From positions 3,367,736 to 3,431,735 of the forward strand of contig JAWPML010000001.1 of NCBI GenBank assembly GCA_033344915.1: a DNA stretch of 64,000 nucleotides, given 5' to 3'. Of this stretch, positions 24,684-32,916 are shown piece after piece. The notes beneath the pieces were generated by a model. It was not told where the DNA came from and made no database searches. It saw only the letters and a list, made by a program, of their open reading frames with translations. Origin of the DNA: Acidimicrobiales bacterium (GTDB taxonomy: Bacteria > Actinomycetota > Acidimicrobiia > Acidimicrobiales > Aldehydirespiratoraceae). The translations under genes and the position numbers were made by a program. The stretch's first letter is position 1; each line of letters begins with the position of its first letter.

Positions 24684-26522
24684 ATGTCCGAGTTTTCCGT
24701 CACACAGTCGAGCACCATCCACGTGGTCGATGATCTCGTCGTCACCGGCGACCGGAAGCGCTCCCTCTACGAGCGTCACCTCAAGCGCGCCATCGATGTC
24801 GTGGGCGCGGCGACGCTCATCCTGCTGACGGCCCCGCTCGCCGCCCTCGTCGCCCTCGGCGTCGCGATGACCCTCGGCCGCCCGGTGGTCTTCCGCCAGA
24901 CGCGGGTCACCAAGGGCGGCCAGTCCTTCACCATGCTCAAGTTCCGGTCCATGAAGCCGGAGAACAAGCCGCTGGCCCCGGGCCAGTACCACGCCCCGCG
25001 TGATGATCCCCGCCACACCCGCTTCGGCCAGCTGATCCGGCGCCTCTCGCTCGACGAACTCCCCCAGCTGTGGAACGTCCTGCGCGGTGACATGAGCCTC
25101 ATCGGCCCCCGCCCGGAGCTGCCCGCGGTCGTCAAGGCGTTCGACCTCGCCGACCATCCCCGCCATCAGGTGCGGGCCGGCATGACCGGGCCCTGGCAGG
25201 TCTCGGAGTACCGCAACGGCTACGTGCACATGAACGTCCACGTCGACGCCGAGTACGTGGGCGATCTCACCTTCCGGCGCGACGTCGAGATCGTGTTGCG
25301 GACCATCGGCCTCTTCTTCGGGCTGGGCCACGAGGCACTCCCGACCGAGATCGCGATGCCGCCCGAGCTGCGGCCCACCTCGAGCGAGCCGCTCCGGGTC
25401 CTCCACGTGCTCGAGCCCGCCATCGCCGGCGTGCCCGCCTATGTCGAGAAGCTCGGTCGCGAGCTCTCGGACCGGGGCATCGAGCAGGTCGTGCTCACCA
25501 GCGACACCCAGACCTGGGAGTTCGCCGACTGGCCCACCAAGGTCGTGCGCGTGCCGTGGAAGCGGCGTCCCCGCGATGCCAAAGCCGTGTCGCTCGAGAT
25601 GCGTCGGATCGTGCGCGACGAGAACATCCATCTCGTCCACGCCCACGCCACCTTCGCCGGGGTCGCCTCCCGACTGAAGCGCCTCGACGTGCCCGTGATC
25701 TACCAGCCCCACGGGTGGGGACATCTCTCCACCCGCCGCACCGTCGTGAAGAAGATGGTGCAGACCATCGAGCGCCGGCTCGACCGGCGGACCCACACGC
25801 TCCTCACGCTCTCCGAGCACGAGGAGGCGGAGGCCCCGAAGGCCCGCACCACCGAACGGGTGCGTCCGATCGTCAACCTCGCCGGCTTCGAGCCCATGGC
25901 CGAGGTGGACCGCATCGAGGCTCGCCTCGAGGTCGGCTGGGCCAAGGACGAGCGCATCCACGTGTGCGTCGGTGAGCTCAGCCACCGCAAGAACCAGCTT
26001 GCGCTCGCCCAGGCGTGGAAGCGTCACGCCGGCGAACGCGACCGGCTCGTGTTCATCGGCGACGGTGCGCTGCGCGCCCAGATCGAACACCTGTCCAGCG
26101 ATCGCATCCAGCTGCTCGGCTGGCGCAACGACATCGCCCGCCTGATGGGCGCGGCCGACTCCCTCGTCGTGCCGTCGCTCGGCGAAGGCTTCAGCCTCGT
26201 CATCCTCGAAGCGCTCGCCACCGGGCTTCCCGTCTTCTCCACCTCGATCGGCGGCACCGAGATCATCGCGATGGACGACGGTCGCGTCGTCACCACCCCC
26301 GAGGAGGTCGTGCGGGCGGCCATCGCCTCACCGCTCCCCGACGGTGACCACGACGAGCGCATCGCGAGGGCACAGCGCCACCAGAGCGCGGCGTCGCTCG
26401 AGACCGTCGCCGACGAGTTCATCGAGATCTACGCCAAGGCCGTGGGCCGCGAACAGGACATCGTGGATCTCACCGAACTCGAGCCGACAAACGACCGGTC
26501 GACGAGCCAGTCCTCGCAGTAG
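24684..26522 (+). CDS. Fusion: monotopic phosphoglycosyl transferase plus GT4 glycosyltransferase
   Basis: 612 residues, two enzymes in one chain. Residues about 25-215 are a small monotopic phosphoglycosyl transferase: the membrane re-entrant helix VVGAATLILLTAPLAALVAL, the KFRSM motif, the catalytic Asp-Glu in LSLDELPQLWNVLRGDMS (124-125) and SLIGPRPELP. Residues 237-595 are a GT-B family 4 enzyme with LHVLEPAIAGV, VGELSHRKNQLALAQAW and SLGEGFSLVILEALATGLPV. The first domain puts the first sugar phosphate on undecaprenyl phosphate and the second would add the next sugar. Related bifunctional fusions are known in this family. It is probably the initiating enzyme of cluster 1. Confidence 0.87.
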   Translation: MSEFSVTQSSTIHVVDDLVVTGDRKRSLYERHLKRAIDVVGAATLILLTAPLAALVALGVAMTLGRPVVFRQTRVTKGGQSFTMLKFRSMKPENKPLAPGQYHAPRDDPRHTRFGQLIRRLSLDELPQLWNVLRGDMSLIGPRPELPAVVKAFDLADHPRHQVRAGMTGPWQVSEYRNGYVHMNVHVDAEYVGDLTFRRDVEIVLRTIGLFFGLGHEALPTEIAMPPELRPTSSEPLRVLHVLEPAIAGVPAYVEKLGRELSDRGIEQVVLTSDTQTWEFADWPTKVVRVPWKRRPRDAKAVSLEMRRIVRDENIHLVHAHATFAGVASRLKRLDVPVIYQPHGWGHLSTRRTVVKKMVQTIERRLDRRTHTLLTLSEHEEAEAPKARTTERVRPIVNLAGFEPMAEVDRIEARLEVGWAKDERIHVCVGELSHRKNQLALAQAWKRHAGERDRLVFIGDGALRAQIEHLSSDRIQLLGWRNDIARLMGAADSLVVPSLGEGFSLVILEALATGLPVFSTSIGGTEIIAMDDGRVVTTPEEVVRAAIASPLPDGDHDERIARAQRHQSAASLETVADEFIEIYAKAVGREQDIVDLTELEPTNDRSTSQSSQ

Positions 26523-26532
26523 CCTTGCCGGT

Positions 26533-26606
26533 GGGCCGCTAGCTCATCGGGTTAGAGCAGGGGACTTTTAATCCCAAGGTGCCGGGTTCGAGTCCCGGGC
26601 GGCCCA
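26533..26606 (+). tRNA. tRNA-Lys (anticodon TTT)
   Basis: A 74-base cloverleaf: acceptor GGGCCGC pairs with GCGGCCC (26599-26605), D stem GCTC/GAGC, anticodon loop CTTTTAA with TTT at 26567-26569, T arm CCGGG-TTCGAGT-CCCGG, discriminator A. The base pair closing the anticodon stem (26560/26576) is a G-A mismatch. CCA is not encoded. A membrane TIR gene starts 44 bases downstream. Confidence 0.95.
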
Positions 26607-26650
26607 CTGTTCCGAGCAGCGTGACCGACCTCGTGACCTAGGGTCCGGGG

Positions 26651-28036
26651 ATGGCCAGGGTGTTCGTGAGTTATCGCCGCGCCGATGGCCGACTCGCCGT
26701 CGACTGGCTCGCCGAGCGGCTGAGCGCGCTGGACGCGATCGACGGGGTGGAGTCCGCGTTCCACGACGCCGCGCTCCGCATCGGCGACAACTTCCCGGCG
26801 GCGCTCGAGAAGGAGATCGCGGACTGCAAGATCGTGATGGTCGTGATCGGGCCGGAGTGGGCCGGACACCGCGAGGACGGGAGCGCCCGGATCCGCGACG
26901 AGGACGACTGGGTCGTGCGCGAGATCCGCGCCGCCTTCGAGCAGGGCAAAGAGGTGCTTCCCGTCGTCATCGGCGGGACGACTCCCCCGCTCGCGGCGGA
27001 CCTCCATCCCGACATCGCGGGCCTCAGCGACATCCACGGGCTGCCGCTGACCTCGAAGGAGGACCTCGACGCCATCGTCGAGCAGATCGCCGAGATGTTC
27101 CGGGTGGAGGACCACGATGCCGCGAAGGTGGCGGGGCTCGAGGAGCCGGTCGTGGTGCCGGACCTCGCGAGCCGGCGCACCCTCGTGTCGCTGATCGCCG
27201 CGGGTGCCGCCGTCGGTGGTTCGCTGGCGGCGATCTCCGCCTATCTGGGCGACGTGGACGCCGACACGGCAGGGTCCTTCGCCTCGACGGATGCCTACGC
27301 GATCTACGGCGTGCTGCTCGTGCTCTACGGGGCGTTCGGCGGGGCGGTCATCCCCGTGGGTGCCCTGTTGTCGTACCGGATCGTGCGCCAGTCACGGGTG
27401 CGCTGGCGCGACCTCGCCCTCGGCGCGCTCGTCGTCGGTGCCGTGCCCGCGCTCGTGCTCACGCTGACGAGCAGCAGCCATGTGATCCTCGGCAGTGAGG
27501 CGACGGCACTGCCCTACGGCACGTGGCGGGCCGCGGGCAATGTCGCCGCCATCGTGGTGACGCTCGCCTGCTGGGTGATCGCGGCGGGCGCCGGGATCTA
27601 CGCCGAGCCGGATGCGGAACGCCACGAGATCGGTCGTCGCGTCGCTCACCTCGCCGTTCTGCGAGATGCCGAGCGCTGGGCGATCCTCGTCGGCACGGGC
27701 ATCCTCACGATCGGGACGACGGTGAGCATCAGCCTGGAGGCCGCTCGCGCCCAGAGCAGCTCCCACGAGATCAGCGCGGTCGACATCATCGCGGTACCGC
27801 TGATCCTGGCGGCCGTGATCGTGTTGCTGCACCGCTGGGCGCTCACGGCAATGGCCGAGACCCAGGCGGCCATCGAGCGCGAAGCGGCGACGATCGTGGA
27901 GCCCTACGCCTCCAACGCAACAGGTCAACTGGCAGCAGAACCGCTCGCCGACGGCGGTTGGGGATTCCGGCTGGTGCTGGCGTTGCCGGTCGTGGCCGCG
28001 GTCGTCGGCGTGATGATCGCAACCGGCTGGCCCTGA
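26651..28036 (+). CDS. TIR-domain membrane protein
   Basis: 461 residues. Residues 1-150 are a bacterial TIR (TIR_2-like) domain: RVFVSYRRADGRLAVDWLAE, an ALRIGDNFPAALEKEIADCK segment with IVMVVIGPEW, then DDWVVREIRAAFEQGKEVLP, where Glu91 occupies the position of the NADase glutamate. From about residue 178 there are some seven hydrophobic helices in two groups separated by an acidic/His-containing loop, ending near the C-terminus. TIR domains in bacteria hydrolyse NAD+ in anti-phage and stress systems; coupling to a polytopic membrane part is less usual. It stands alone directly after tRNA-Lys, with no partner gene of a known defence system. Defence is possible, not shown. Confidence 0.8.
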   Translation: MARVFVSYRRADGRLAVDWLAERLSALDAIDGVESAFHDAALRIGDNFPAALEKEIADCKIVMVVIGPEWAGHREDGSARIRDEDDWVVREIRAAFEQGKEVLPVVIGGTTPPLAADLHPDIAGLSDIHGLPLTSKEDLDAIVEQIAEMFRVEDHDAAKVAGLEEPVVVPDLASRRTLVSLIAAGAAVGGSLAAISAYLGDVDADTAGSFASTDAYAIYGVLLVLYGAFGGAVIPVGALLSYRIVRQSRVRWRDLALGALVVGAVPALVLTLTSSSHVILGSEATALPYGTWRAAGNVAAIVVTLACWVIAAGAGIYAEPDAERHEIGRRVAHLAVLRDAERWAILVGTGILTIGTTVSISLEAARAQSSSHEISAVDIIAVPLILAAVIVLLHRWALTAMAETQAAIEREAATIVEPYASNATGQLAAEPLADGGWGFRLVLALPVVAAVVGVMIATGWP

Positions 28037-28046
28037 CACCGGTTCC

Positions 28047-28072
28047 CGGGCCGCGTCCACCCTCGCGGCCCG
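28047..28072 (+). terminator. Hairpin after the TIR gene, possible terminator
   Basis: CGGGCCGCG pairs with CGCGGCCCG across an 8-base loop, ten bases after the TIR stop. The stem is strong and GC-only, but no T-run follows, so it may act as a weak or factor-assisted terminator. Confidence 0.35.
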
Positions 28073-28091
28073 ACGCCGTACCATCGCTGTC

Positions 28092-28913
28092 GTGCCATTC
28101 CGTCAGATCGCCACCGTTGTCCTCGGCCTCATCGCCATCCTCGGCGCGGCCCTGTTCGTCCTGTCGTGGGGCGACGACGAGCCCGAGGACGCCGATGTCA
28201 CCGACAACACCGACGGTGGCGCGGTCGTGGACGGCACGGACGGAACCGATGGCGACGACGGCACCGATGGCACCACGACCACCACGACGACCGTCGCGCC
28301 GGTGACCACCTCGATCCCGGTGGACTGTGGCACGACCCCCGACGATTCGGCGGACACGACCACCACCACGACGACGACCACGGAGCCCGCGGCCGACGAC
28401 GAGGGCGACGAGACGGGAGACGACGAGGGAGAGGAAGAGCCGGAGGCGCCGCTCGTCCCGACGCTCGACAGCACCTCATCGCTCAGCACGGTCGGGCTCG
28501 ACGAGGTCACGTTCGGGCTCACCGTCAACGAGGCTCGTACCGAGGCGGGCACGGAGTTCATCAACTGCGGTCTGGTCACCGACTGCTACCGGGTCGTCCC
28601 GGACGTCGCGCCGGACGGCATCAGCTTCGTCGTCCACGAGGGCACCATCGAACGGGTCGACATCGTGGGCAACAGCCCCATCACCACCCGCAGCGGCGCC
28701 GGCATCGGCACGACGGACGAGCAGTTGGATGCGCTCTTCGGCGACCGGCTCGAGCGGGTCGATCTCGGCGGCGGCCAGGTGGACGTGATCTTCGTGCCCC
28801 AGGACGAGAACGATCAGGAGTTCCGGGTGGCGTTCACCACGGTGGACGGCGTGGTCGAGACCATGCGGGCCGGACGGGTCCCGCTCGTCCTCGAAGCCGA
28901 TCCCTGTGGCTAG
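28092..28913 (+). CDS. Secreted or anchored protein with Thr/acidic low-complexity linker
   Basis: 273 residues from a GTG at 28092. One N-terminal hydrophobic helix (ATVVLGLIAILGAALFVLSW) without a clear signal peptidase site suggests a membrane-anchored, extracytoplasmic protein. Residues about 30-125 are a low-complexity linker of Asp/Gly and poly-Thr tracts; the C-terminal 150 residues form a globular domain with four Cys (including LVTDCY and ADPCG at the end) and a GIGTTDEQLDALFGDRLERV helix reminiscent of small repeats that report on a ligand. No family recognised. Its stop codon lies in a 16-base tandem repeat. Confidence 0.6.
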   Translation: MPFRQIATVVLGLIAILGAALFVLSWGDDEPEDADVTDNTDGGAVVDGTDGTDGDDGTDGTTTTTTTVAPVTTSIPVDCGTTPDDSADTTTTTTTTTEPAADDEGDETGDDEGEEEPEAPLVPTLDSTSSLSTVGLDEVTFGLTVNEARTEAGTEFINCGLVTDCYRVVPDVAPDGISFVVHEGTIERVDIVGNSPITTRSGAGIGTTDEQLDALFGDRLERVDLGGGQVDVIFVPQDENDQEFRVAFTTVDGVVETMRAGRVPLVLEADPCG

Positions 28914-28959
28914 ACGAGACTGTGGCTAGACGAGACTGTGGCTAGACGAGACTGTGGCT
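28905..28959. repeat. 16-base tandem repeat, 3.4 copies, containing the stop codon
   Basis: TGTGGCTAGACGAGAC occurs three times in perfect tandem (28905, 28921, 28937) plus a partial TGTGGCT at 28953. The first copy holds the last Cys-Gly codons and TAG stop of the preceding gene, so the array multiplies the stop. It occupies the whole gap to the next convergent gene. Confidence 0.9.
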
Positions 28960-28967
28960 GAGCGCCG

Positions 28968-29495
28968 TCAGCCGAAGTCGATCGGCGGCAGCGTCCGCAC
29001 GAAGTCCACGCACGCCACGTCGACCGCGCCGATGCCGGCCGGGGTGAACTCGCCGGTCTCGAGATCCAGATCGGTCACGAAGTCGACCTCGGGAAAGGTG
29101 ACGCCGTCGTCCGTCAGCTCGAAGGGAAGCGTGCCCTCCAGGCGCGGCTCGAACAGCACGGCGTCGGCTCCGACGCCGACCTGCAGGCTGACGTAGGGCT
29201 CCCCGAGGAACGCACGGACGTAGCCGATGACGGGAAGCCCGTTCACGTCCTCCCCCGTCACCGCGACCTCGATCTCGCCGGCGCCACCGGCCGCACAGAC
29301 CGCATCGAACTCGTAGCGGGCCGGGCCGATCCGCACGAGGGCGCTCGACCGGGGCGGCGGTTCGGTGGTCGTCGTGTTCGTGATCTCGGTCGTGGTCGAC
29401 GCCACGGTGCTCGGGGGACCGGCATCCGACGCGGGGTCCTGGTTCACACTGCATGCGGCGGCGAGCATGCCGACCACGACAAGGACCGAACGCAT
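28968..29495 (-). CDS. Putative lipoprotein, unknown function
   Basis: 175 residues. The N-terminus is a lipoprotein signal with lipobox MLAAAC (Cys15), followed by a Thr-rich linker (STTTEITNTTTTEPPP) and a beta-rich domain of about 125 residues with two further Cys (VCAAGG and DVACVDF), likely disulfide-bonded outside the membrane. No catalytic motif. It is convergent with the previous Thr-linker protein, and upstream lies the acyltransferase gene on the same strand (74 bases). Family unknown. Confidence 0.65.
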   Translation of the reverse strand: MRSVLVVVGMLAAACSVNQDPASDAGPPSTVASTTTEITNTTTTEPPPRSSALVRIGPARYEFDAVCAAGGAGEIEVAVTGEDVNGLPVIGYVRAFLGEPYVSLQVGVGADAVLFEPRLEGTLPFELTDDGVTFPEVDFVTDLDLETGEFTPAGIGAVDVACVDFVRTLPPIDFG

Positions 29496-29536
29496 GGCTC
29501 CAGCTTGGCCCGGGTCATCCCCGCAAGCCAGGCAGG

Positions 29537-29579
29537 CCCGTCAGGACAGGCCCGTCAGGACAGGGCGGGTCAGGACAGG
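29537..29579. repeat. 14-base tandem repeat at the end of the acyltransferase gene
   Basis: CCCGTCAGGACAGG occurs at 29537 and 29551 in perfect tandem, followed by a diverged third unit GCGGGTCAGGACAGG (29565-29579). The third unit contains the TGA stop of the acyltransferase gene (29570-29572 on the minus strand). Confidence 0.8.
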
Positions 29580-31591
29580 ACGGCGTCGAGCGCCGCGCCC
29601 ACCTCATCGGCGAGCAGGCGGCTGCCCCGCTCGTTGAGATGGTCGGGGTCGTAGTAGAGCCAACCGGCGTCGTCGGTCGGCCGGCAGGGGAACGTCGGGC
29701 AGATCGTGTCGGTCGGGTCGACGAACGCCGCCGTGTCCGGGAGACCGGCGAGGGTCGCGGCGTCGACGTCGGTCTGGCGTTCGTCCAGCTCCGAACGGGT
29801 CATGACGGGGTCGAGGTCCGGGCGGGCCAGCGAGTACCGATCGACGAAGTCGGGCCAGAACTCCGGCACCATGCCGAACACGACGACCCGCGCCCCACCG
29901 GCCTCGAGCTCGGCCACCGTGGCCTCCATACCGGCCGACCAGAGGGCCAACGCCTCGTCCCGCGAACCGGAGGGGTCGCTCGACGAGGTGGAGAGCCGGT
30001 GGACGGCGTTCTCGGGTTCGCCCACCGTCGGATGGGTGTAGATCGTGGACCGGTTGGCGATGACCACGACGGACGGTTGCCGTTCCGCGACGAGCTCGGA
30101 CGCGGCATCGACCCACCCGCGGCAGTCGTCGAACTGGCGATTCGGCCCGACGTCGAGGATGTAGGGACAGCCGCTGCCACTCCACACGCCGACATCGAAG
30201 CCACGGGGATGGGCGGCAGCGATCACGGCCGACGCCAGCGACGAGGCATGGGAGTCGCCGAGCACCACCACGAGATCGTCGCCGCCTCCGGGCGCCTCGA
30301 AGATGCAATCCGCCGCGTCGAACGAGAAGTCGCTGGCCACGTCGGTGACATGGCAGCCGGCGTCGCGGGCGACGGGGATGTCGTCCCAGCCCACCGGCTC
30401 GTCGAGCCCCCATCGCTGCCCGGCTCCGGCCAACACGACGATGGCGAGCACGAGGGGCACGCCGACGCAGACCACGGCGAGCCCGAAGGCCCGGCGGCCC
30501 ACGATCGACTGGTTGCGGCGCAGCGGCTGTTCGAGGAAGTTCGTGCTCACGACGGCCGGCAGCAGCGAGAGAGCAGCGGCGATCAGCAGGGTCGTGCGGC
30601 TGTCGCTCCAGAGCAGGGCGGCGAGGACCACGGCGGGCCAGTGCCAGAGGTACCAGGCGTAGGAGTTGTCGCCGAGGAAGCGCAGCGGGGCCGCGCTCAA
30701 CGTCCGCGCGAACGGGCCGCCGGCGGCCGTGCCCGCCCAGATGATGAGGAGGGTCGCGACGACCGGCGGGACGGACGCGAGCCCGGGGAACTCGGTGAAC
30801 TCGTCGTAGCCGAACGATGCCAGGACCAGCAGGGCGATGCCGCCCACGCCGGCGAGCAGGTGCCAGCGGGCGTGGACCTCGCGGGTGGCCAACACCGAGG
30901 TGGCGAGCAGGACGCCGGCGAGCAGCTCCCAGAACCGGCTGAACGGCAGGTAGAACGCCAACGTGGTGGGGTCGATGTCCACCACCGGCACCGACAGCCC
31001 GAGGTCGACGAGGGCGATGCTGAGCAGCAGCGACCCGGCGGCGACCGTGCCGAGCACGATCTGGATGCGCCGCTCCGTGGCGCCGGGGCGGCGGGCGAGG
31101 GTGGCGAAGATGAGGACCATCGCGATCGGGAGGAAGAGGTAGAACTGCTCCTCGACGCCGAGCGACCAGGTGTGCAGGAACGGGTTCTCCTCCGAGCCGG
31201 TGTCGAAGTAGCCGGCTCCGTCGGCGGTCGCCAGCGCCATGTTCGACAACCAGACGGACGCGGAGGCCGAGGTCTTGGCCATCACCTGCTGGTTCCCGAA
31301 CGGACTCATCACGACGGCGAACACCAGCAGCGTGACCACGCTGAGCACCGCGGCAGCCGGCAGGATCCGCCGCACCCGACGGGCGTAGAAGTTGCCGAGG
31401 CTCATCGTTCCCGTGCGGTCCGCCTCGCGCAGGATGCTTGCCCCGATCACGAAGCCGGACAGCACGAAGAACACGTCGACGCCCAGGAACCCGCCCGGCA
31501 CGACCCGGCCCGCGTGGTAGAGCACCACGAGGAGGACCGCGACGCCGCGCAGGCCCTGGAGATCCGCCCGATGTGCCCCTCGCTCACTCAC
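29570..31591 (-). CDS. OafA/YrhL-type acyltransferase with C-terminal SGNH domain
   Basis: 673 residues from a GTG at 31591. The N-terminal ~370 residues are the acyltransferase-3 membrane domain: DLQGLRGVAVLLVVLYHAGR (catalytic His), GFLGVDVFFVLSGFVIG, HTWSLGVEEQFYLFLP and ten or so helices. After one more helix (FGLAVVCVGVPLVLAIVVLA) the extracytoplasmic SGNH domain has GDSHASS (nucleophile Ser) and DPDHLNERGS (Asp-His pair). Such proteins O-acetylate polysaccharides or peptidoglycan. Probably modifies the surface glycan made nearby. The gene stands by itself. Confidence 0.87.
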   Translation of the reverse strand: MSERGAHRADLQGLRGVAVLLVVLYHAGRVVPGGFLGVDVFFVLSGFVIGASILREADRTGTMSLGNFYARRVRRILPAAAVLSVVTLLVFAVVMSPFGNQQVMAKTSASASVWLSNMALATADGAGYFDTGSEENPFLHTWSLGVEEQFYLFLPIAMVLIFATLARRPGATERRIQIVLGTVAAGSLLLSIALVDLGLSVPVVDIDPTTLAFYLPFSRFWELLAGVLLATSVLATREVHARWHLLAGVGGIALLVLASFGYDEFTEFPGLASVPPVVATLLIIWAGTAAGGPFARTLSAAPLRFLGDNSYAWYLWHWPAVVLAALLWSDSRTTLLIAAALSLLPAVVSTNFLEQPLRRNQSIVGRRAFGLAVVCVGVPLVLAIVVLAGAGQRWGLDEPVGWDDIPVARDAGCHVTDVASDFSFDAADCIFEAPGGGDDLVVVLGDSHASSLASAVIAAAHPRGFDVGVWSGSGCPYILDVGPNRQFDDCRGWVDAASELVAERQPSVVVIANRSTIYTHPTVGEPENAVHRLSTSSSDPSGSRDEALALWSAGMEATVAELEAGGARVVVFGMVPEFWPDFVDRYSLARPDLDPVMTRSELDERQTDVDAATLAGLPDTAAFVDPTDTICPTFPCRPTDDAGWLYYDPDHLNERGSRLLADEVGAALDAVLS

Positions 31592-31656
31592 AGTGTCCAG
31601 TTAACAGCGTTCAGCGTCTTTGAGCGAACCCGAGCGCCGTATTCCGCCGAAAACGC

Positions 31657-31687
31657 GAGACGGACCGCCGGTGGGGCGGTCCGTCTC
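31657..31687 (-). terminator. Rho-independent terminator of the sigma / anti-sigma / channel operon
   Basis: GAGACGGACCGCC pairs over 13 bases with GGCGGTCCGTCTC, loop of five. On the minus strand the stem is followed by GCGTTTTCGG, a short T-run, so it should stop transcripts coming from the MscS-like gene. Together with the hairpin at 31795-31824 it fills most of the 243-base gap before the acyltransferase gene. Confidence 0.6.
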
Positions 31688-31794
31688 AGAGTCACAATCG
31701 GGAGTCCAATCCGACCGGTGATCTGTTGCCGCTGAGCGGCGTCACCGGTACAACGCACGAGCAGGGCCCGAGTCGCGCGATTTCTCCGATTCCT

Positions 31795-31824
31795 GCGCGA
31801 ATGGGCCGTTCGACCCATTCGCGC
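31795..31824. terminator. Second strong hairpin behind the MscS-like gene
   Basis: GCGCGAATGGG pairs perfectly with CCCATTCGCGC over 11 bases, loop of eight, ten bases after the stop of the minus-strand channel gene. No T-run follows on either strand. It may stabilise the mRNA 3' end or assist the terminator 100 bases further on. Confidence 0.45.
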
Positions 31825-31834
31825 GAGCGCCCAC

Positions 31835-32548
31835 TCAGGAGCGGACCTTCAGCGGGCCGCGGGCGACCGTCGTGTTGGCCACGTGGATGACCCCGTCGCT
31901 CCCCGCGAGTTCGACCGACGCCGGATGCAGCGCCACGATCTCCCCGGCGAGTCCGTCGACCTCGATGTGATCGCCGACGTGCACGAGCCGCGCCAGGTGA
32001 CGGCCGGCGGCGAGCTCGCCACCGATCTCGCGCCCGCCCAGCCCGACGAGCAGGGCGAACGCCCCCGACAGACCGAAGACGATGGCGGCGGCGATGATGC
32101 TGAGGATGGTGGTGTCGACGCCGAGCTGGCTCAGCGCCAGGACCAGCGACACCGCGTAGACGAGGAAGCGACCGGCGGCGCCGATCTGACCGCGCACCCG
32201 CGATGTCGACGCGGCGAACGCCGAGTTCACCGCACCGCCCAGCGCGAACGCGATCGCCCGGCCGGCGATGAGGATCAGACCGGCGGCGAGGATGCGGGGG
32301 GACTTGCGGACGAGATCCGCAGGGATGGGTTCCAGCGTCTCGGGATTGGTGAAGCCGATCGCGACGATCACGCCGAGCGCGGTGAAGAAGAGGAACAGGA
32401 ACGTCGCCGTCGCCCGCGCCGCGTCGAGCATCTCGGGCTTGTCCTCGCGGCCCTTGAGGATGATCCGCCGCACGAGCGCGGCACCGATGACACCGGACAG
32501 CAGTCCGACGACGATGGCACCCGTGGCGTAAATCCAGGGATCGATCAT
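31835..32548 (-). CDS. MscS-like mechanosensitive channel family protein
   Basis: 237 residues, four to five N-terminal helices (first: YATGAIVVGLLSGVIGAALV), then the pore-lining helix region FGLSGAFALLVGLGGREIGG and the small beta domain HLARLVHVGDHIEVDGLAGE, IVALHPASVEL. These match the conserved core of MscS-type channels, which release solutes on hypo-osmotic stress. It lacks the large C-terminal cage of E. coli MscS. Its ATG overlaps the stop of the anti-sigma gene by four bases, making it the third gene of a tight operon controlled by an ECF sigma factor. Confidence 0.75.
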   Translation of the reverse strand: MIDPWIYATGAIVVGLLSGVIGAALVRRIILKGREDKPEMLDAARATATFLFLFFTALGVIVAIGFTNPETLEPIPADLVRKSPRILAAGLILIAGRAIAFALGGAVNSAFAASTSRVRGQIGAAGRFLVYAVSLVLALSQLGVDTTILSIIAAAIVFGLSGAFALLVGLGGREIGGELAAGRHLARLVHVGDHIEVDGLAGEIVALHPASVELAGSDGVIHVANTTVARGPLKVRS

Positions 32549-32916
32549 GTCTCTCCTCCATCGCTCTCGTCGGCGGGAGCGGCGCTCTCCTGAGTAGTGC
32601 TGTCGTCGGGGGTCAGCTCAGGGTCGAGGATCGTGCGGGCGACGTCGAAGCCGACGGCGAACAGATCGACGAACGCGCCGAACGCGGCCTCGTTGCGGAG
32701 CCGGATGTCGACACCGTCGTGGGTGCGTTCGCGCAGGTCCACGGGAGGGTTGGTCGCCGCCTGCAGATCGGCGACCAGGTCCTCGTCGAGGGCCGAAACC
32801 ATGTCGAGCACTTCCTGGCAGTGGGCGCAGCGCTCGATGTGCTTCGACAACCGGCGGGGTTCACCGGTGTCGAGCCAGCGCTGCAGTCGCTGGCGGGTCG
32901 GATGTCGGGCGTTCAT
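32545..32916 (-). CDS. Zinc-binding anti-sigma factor (ZAS-like)
   Basis: 123 residues, soluble. The Hx3CxxC anti-sigma zinc motif is HIERCAHC (about residues 27-34), with helices on both sides as in RsrA/ChrR-type domains. The C-terminal half is acidic, without a membrane helix, so this is a cytoplasmic anti-sigma factor. It overlaps the sigma gene by four bases on one side and the MscS-like gene by four on the other, which fixes stoichiometric co-expression. Release might be by zinc loss or oxidation. Confidence 0.8.
   Translation of the reverse strand: MNARHPTRQRLQRWLDTGEPRRLSKHIERCAHCQEVLDMVSALDEDLVADLQAATNPPVDLRERTHDGVDIRLRNEAAFGAFVDLFAVGFDVARTILDPELTPDDSTTQESAAPADESDGGET

Noticed and set aside
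26533-28072. Prophage or integrative island at tRNA-Lys
   Set aside because: No integrase, no repeated tRNA end (att site) found by eye downstream, and base composition looks like the rest.
28905-28959. CRISPR-like array
   Set aside because: The 16-base units are directly tandem with no spacers and no cas genes are present.
29453-31735. A 760-codon open frame on the plus strand opposite the acyltransferase gene
   Set aside because: Composition is Gly/Arg/Asp/His-rich without any fold signature; the minus-strand frame carries clear acyltransferase and SGNH motifs. Long antisense frames are expected at this GC content.
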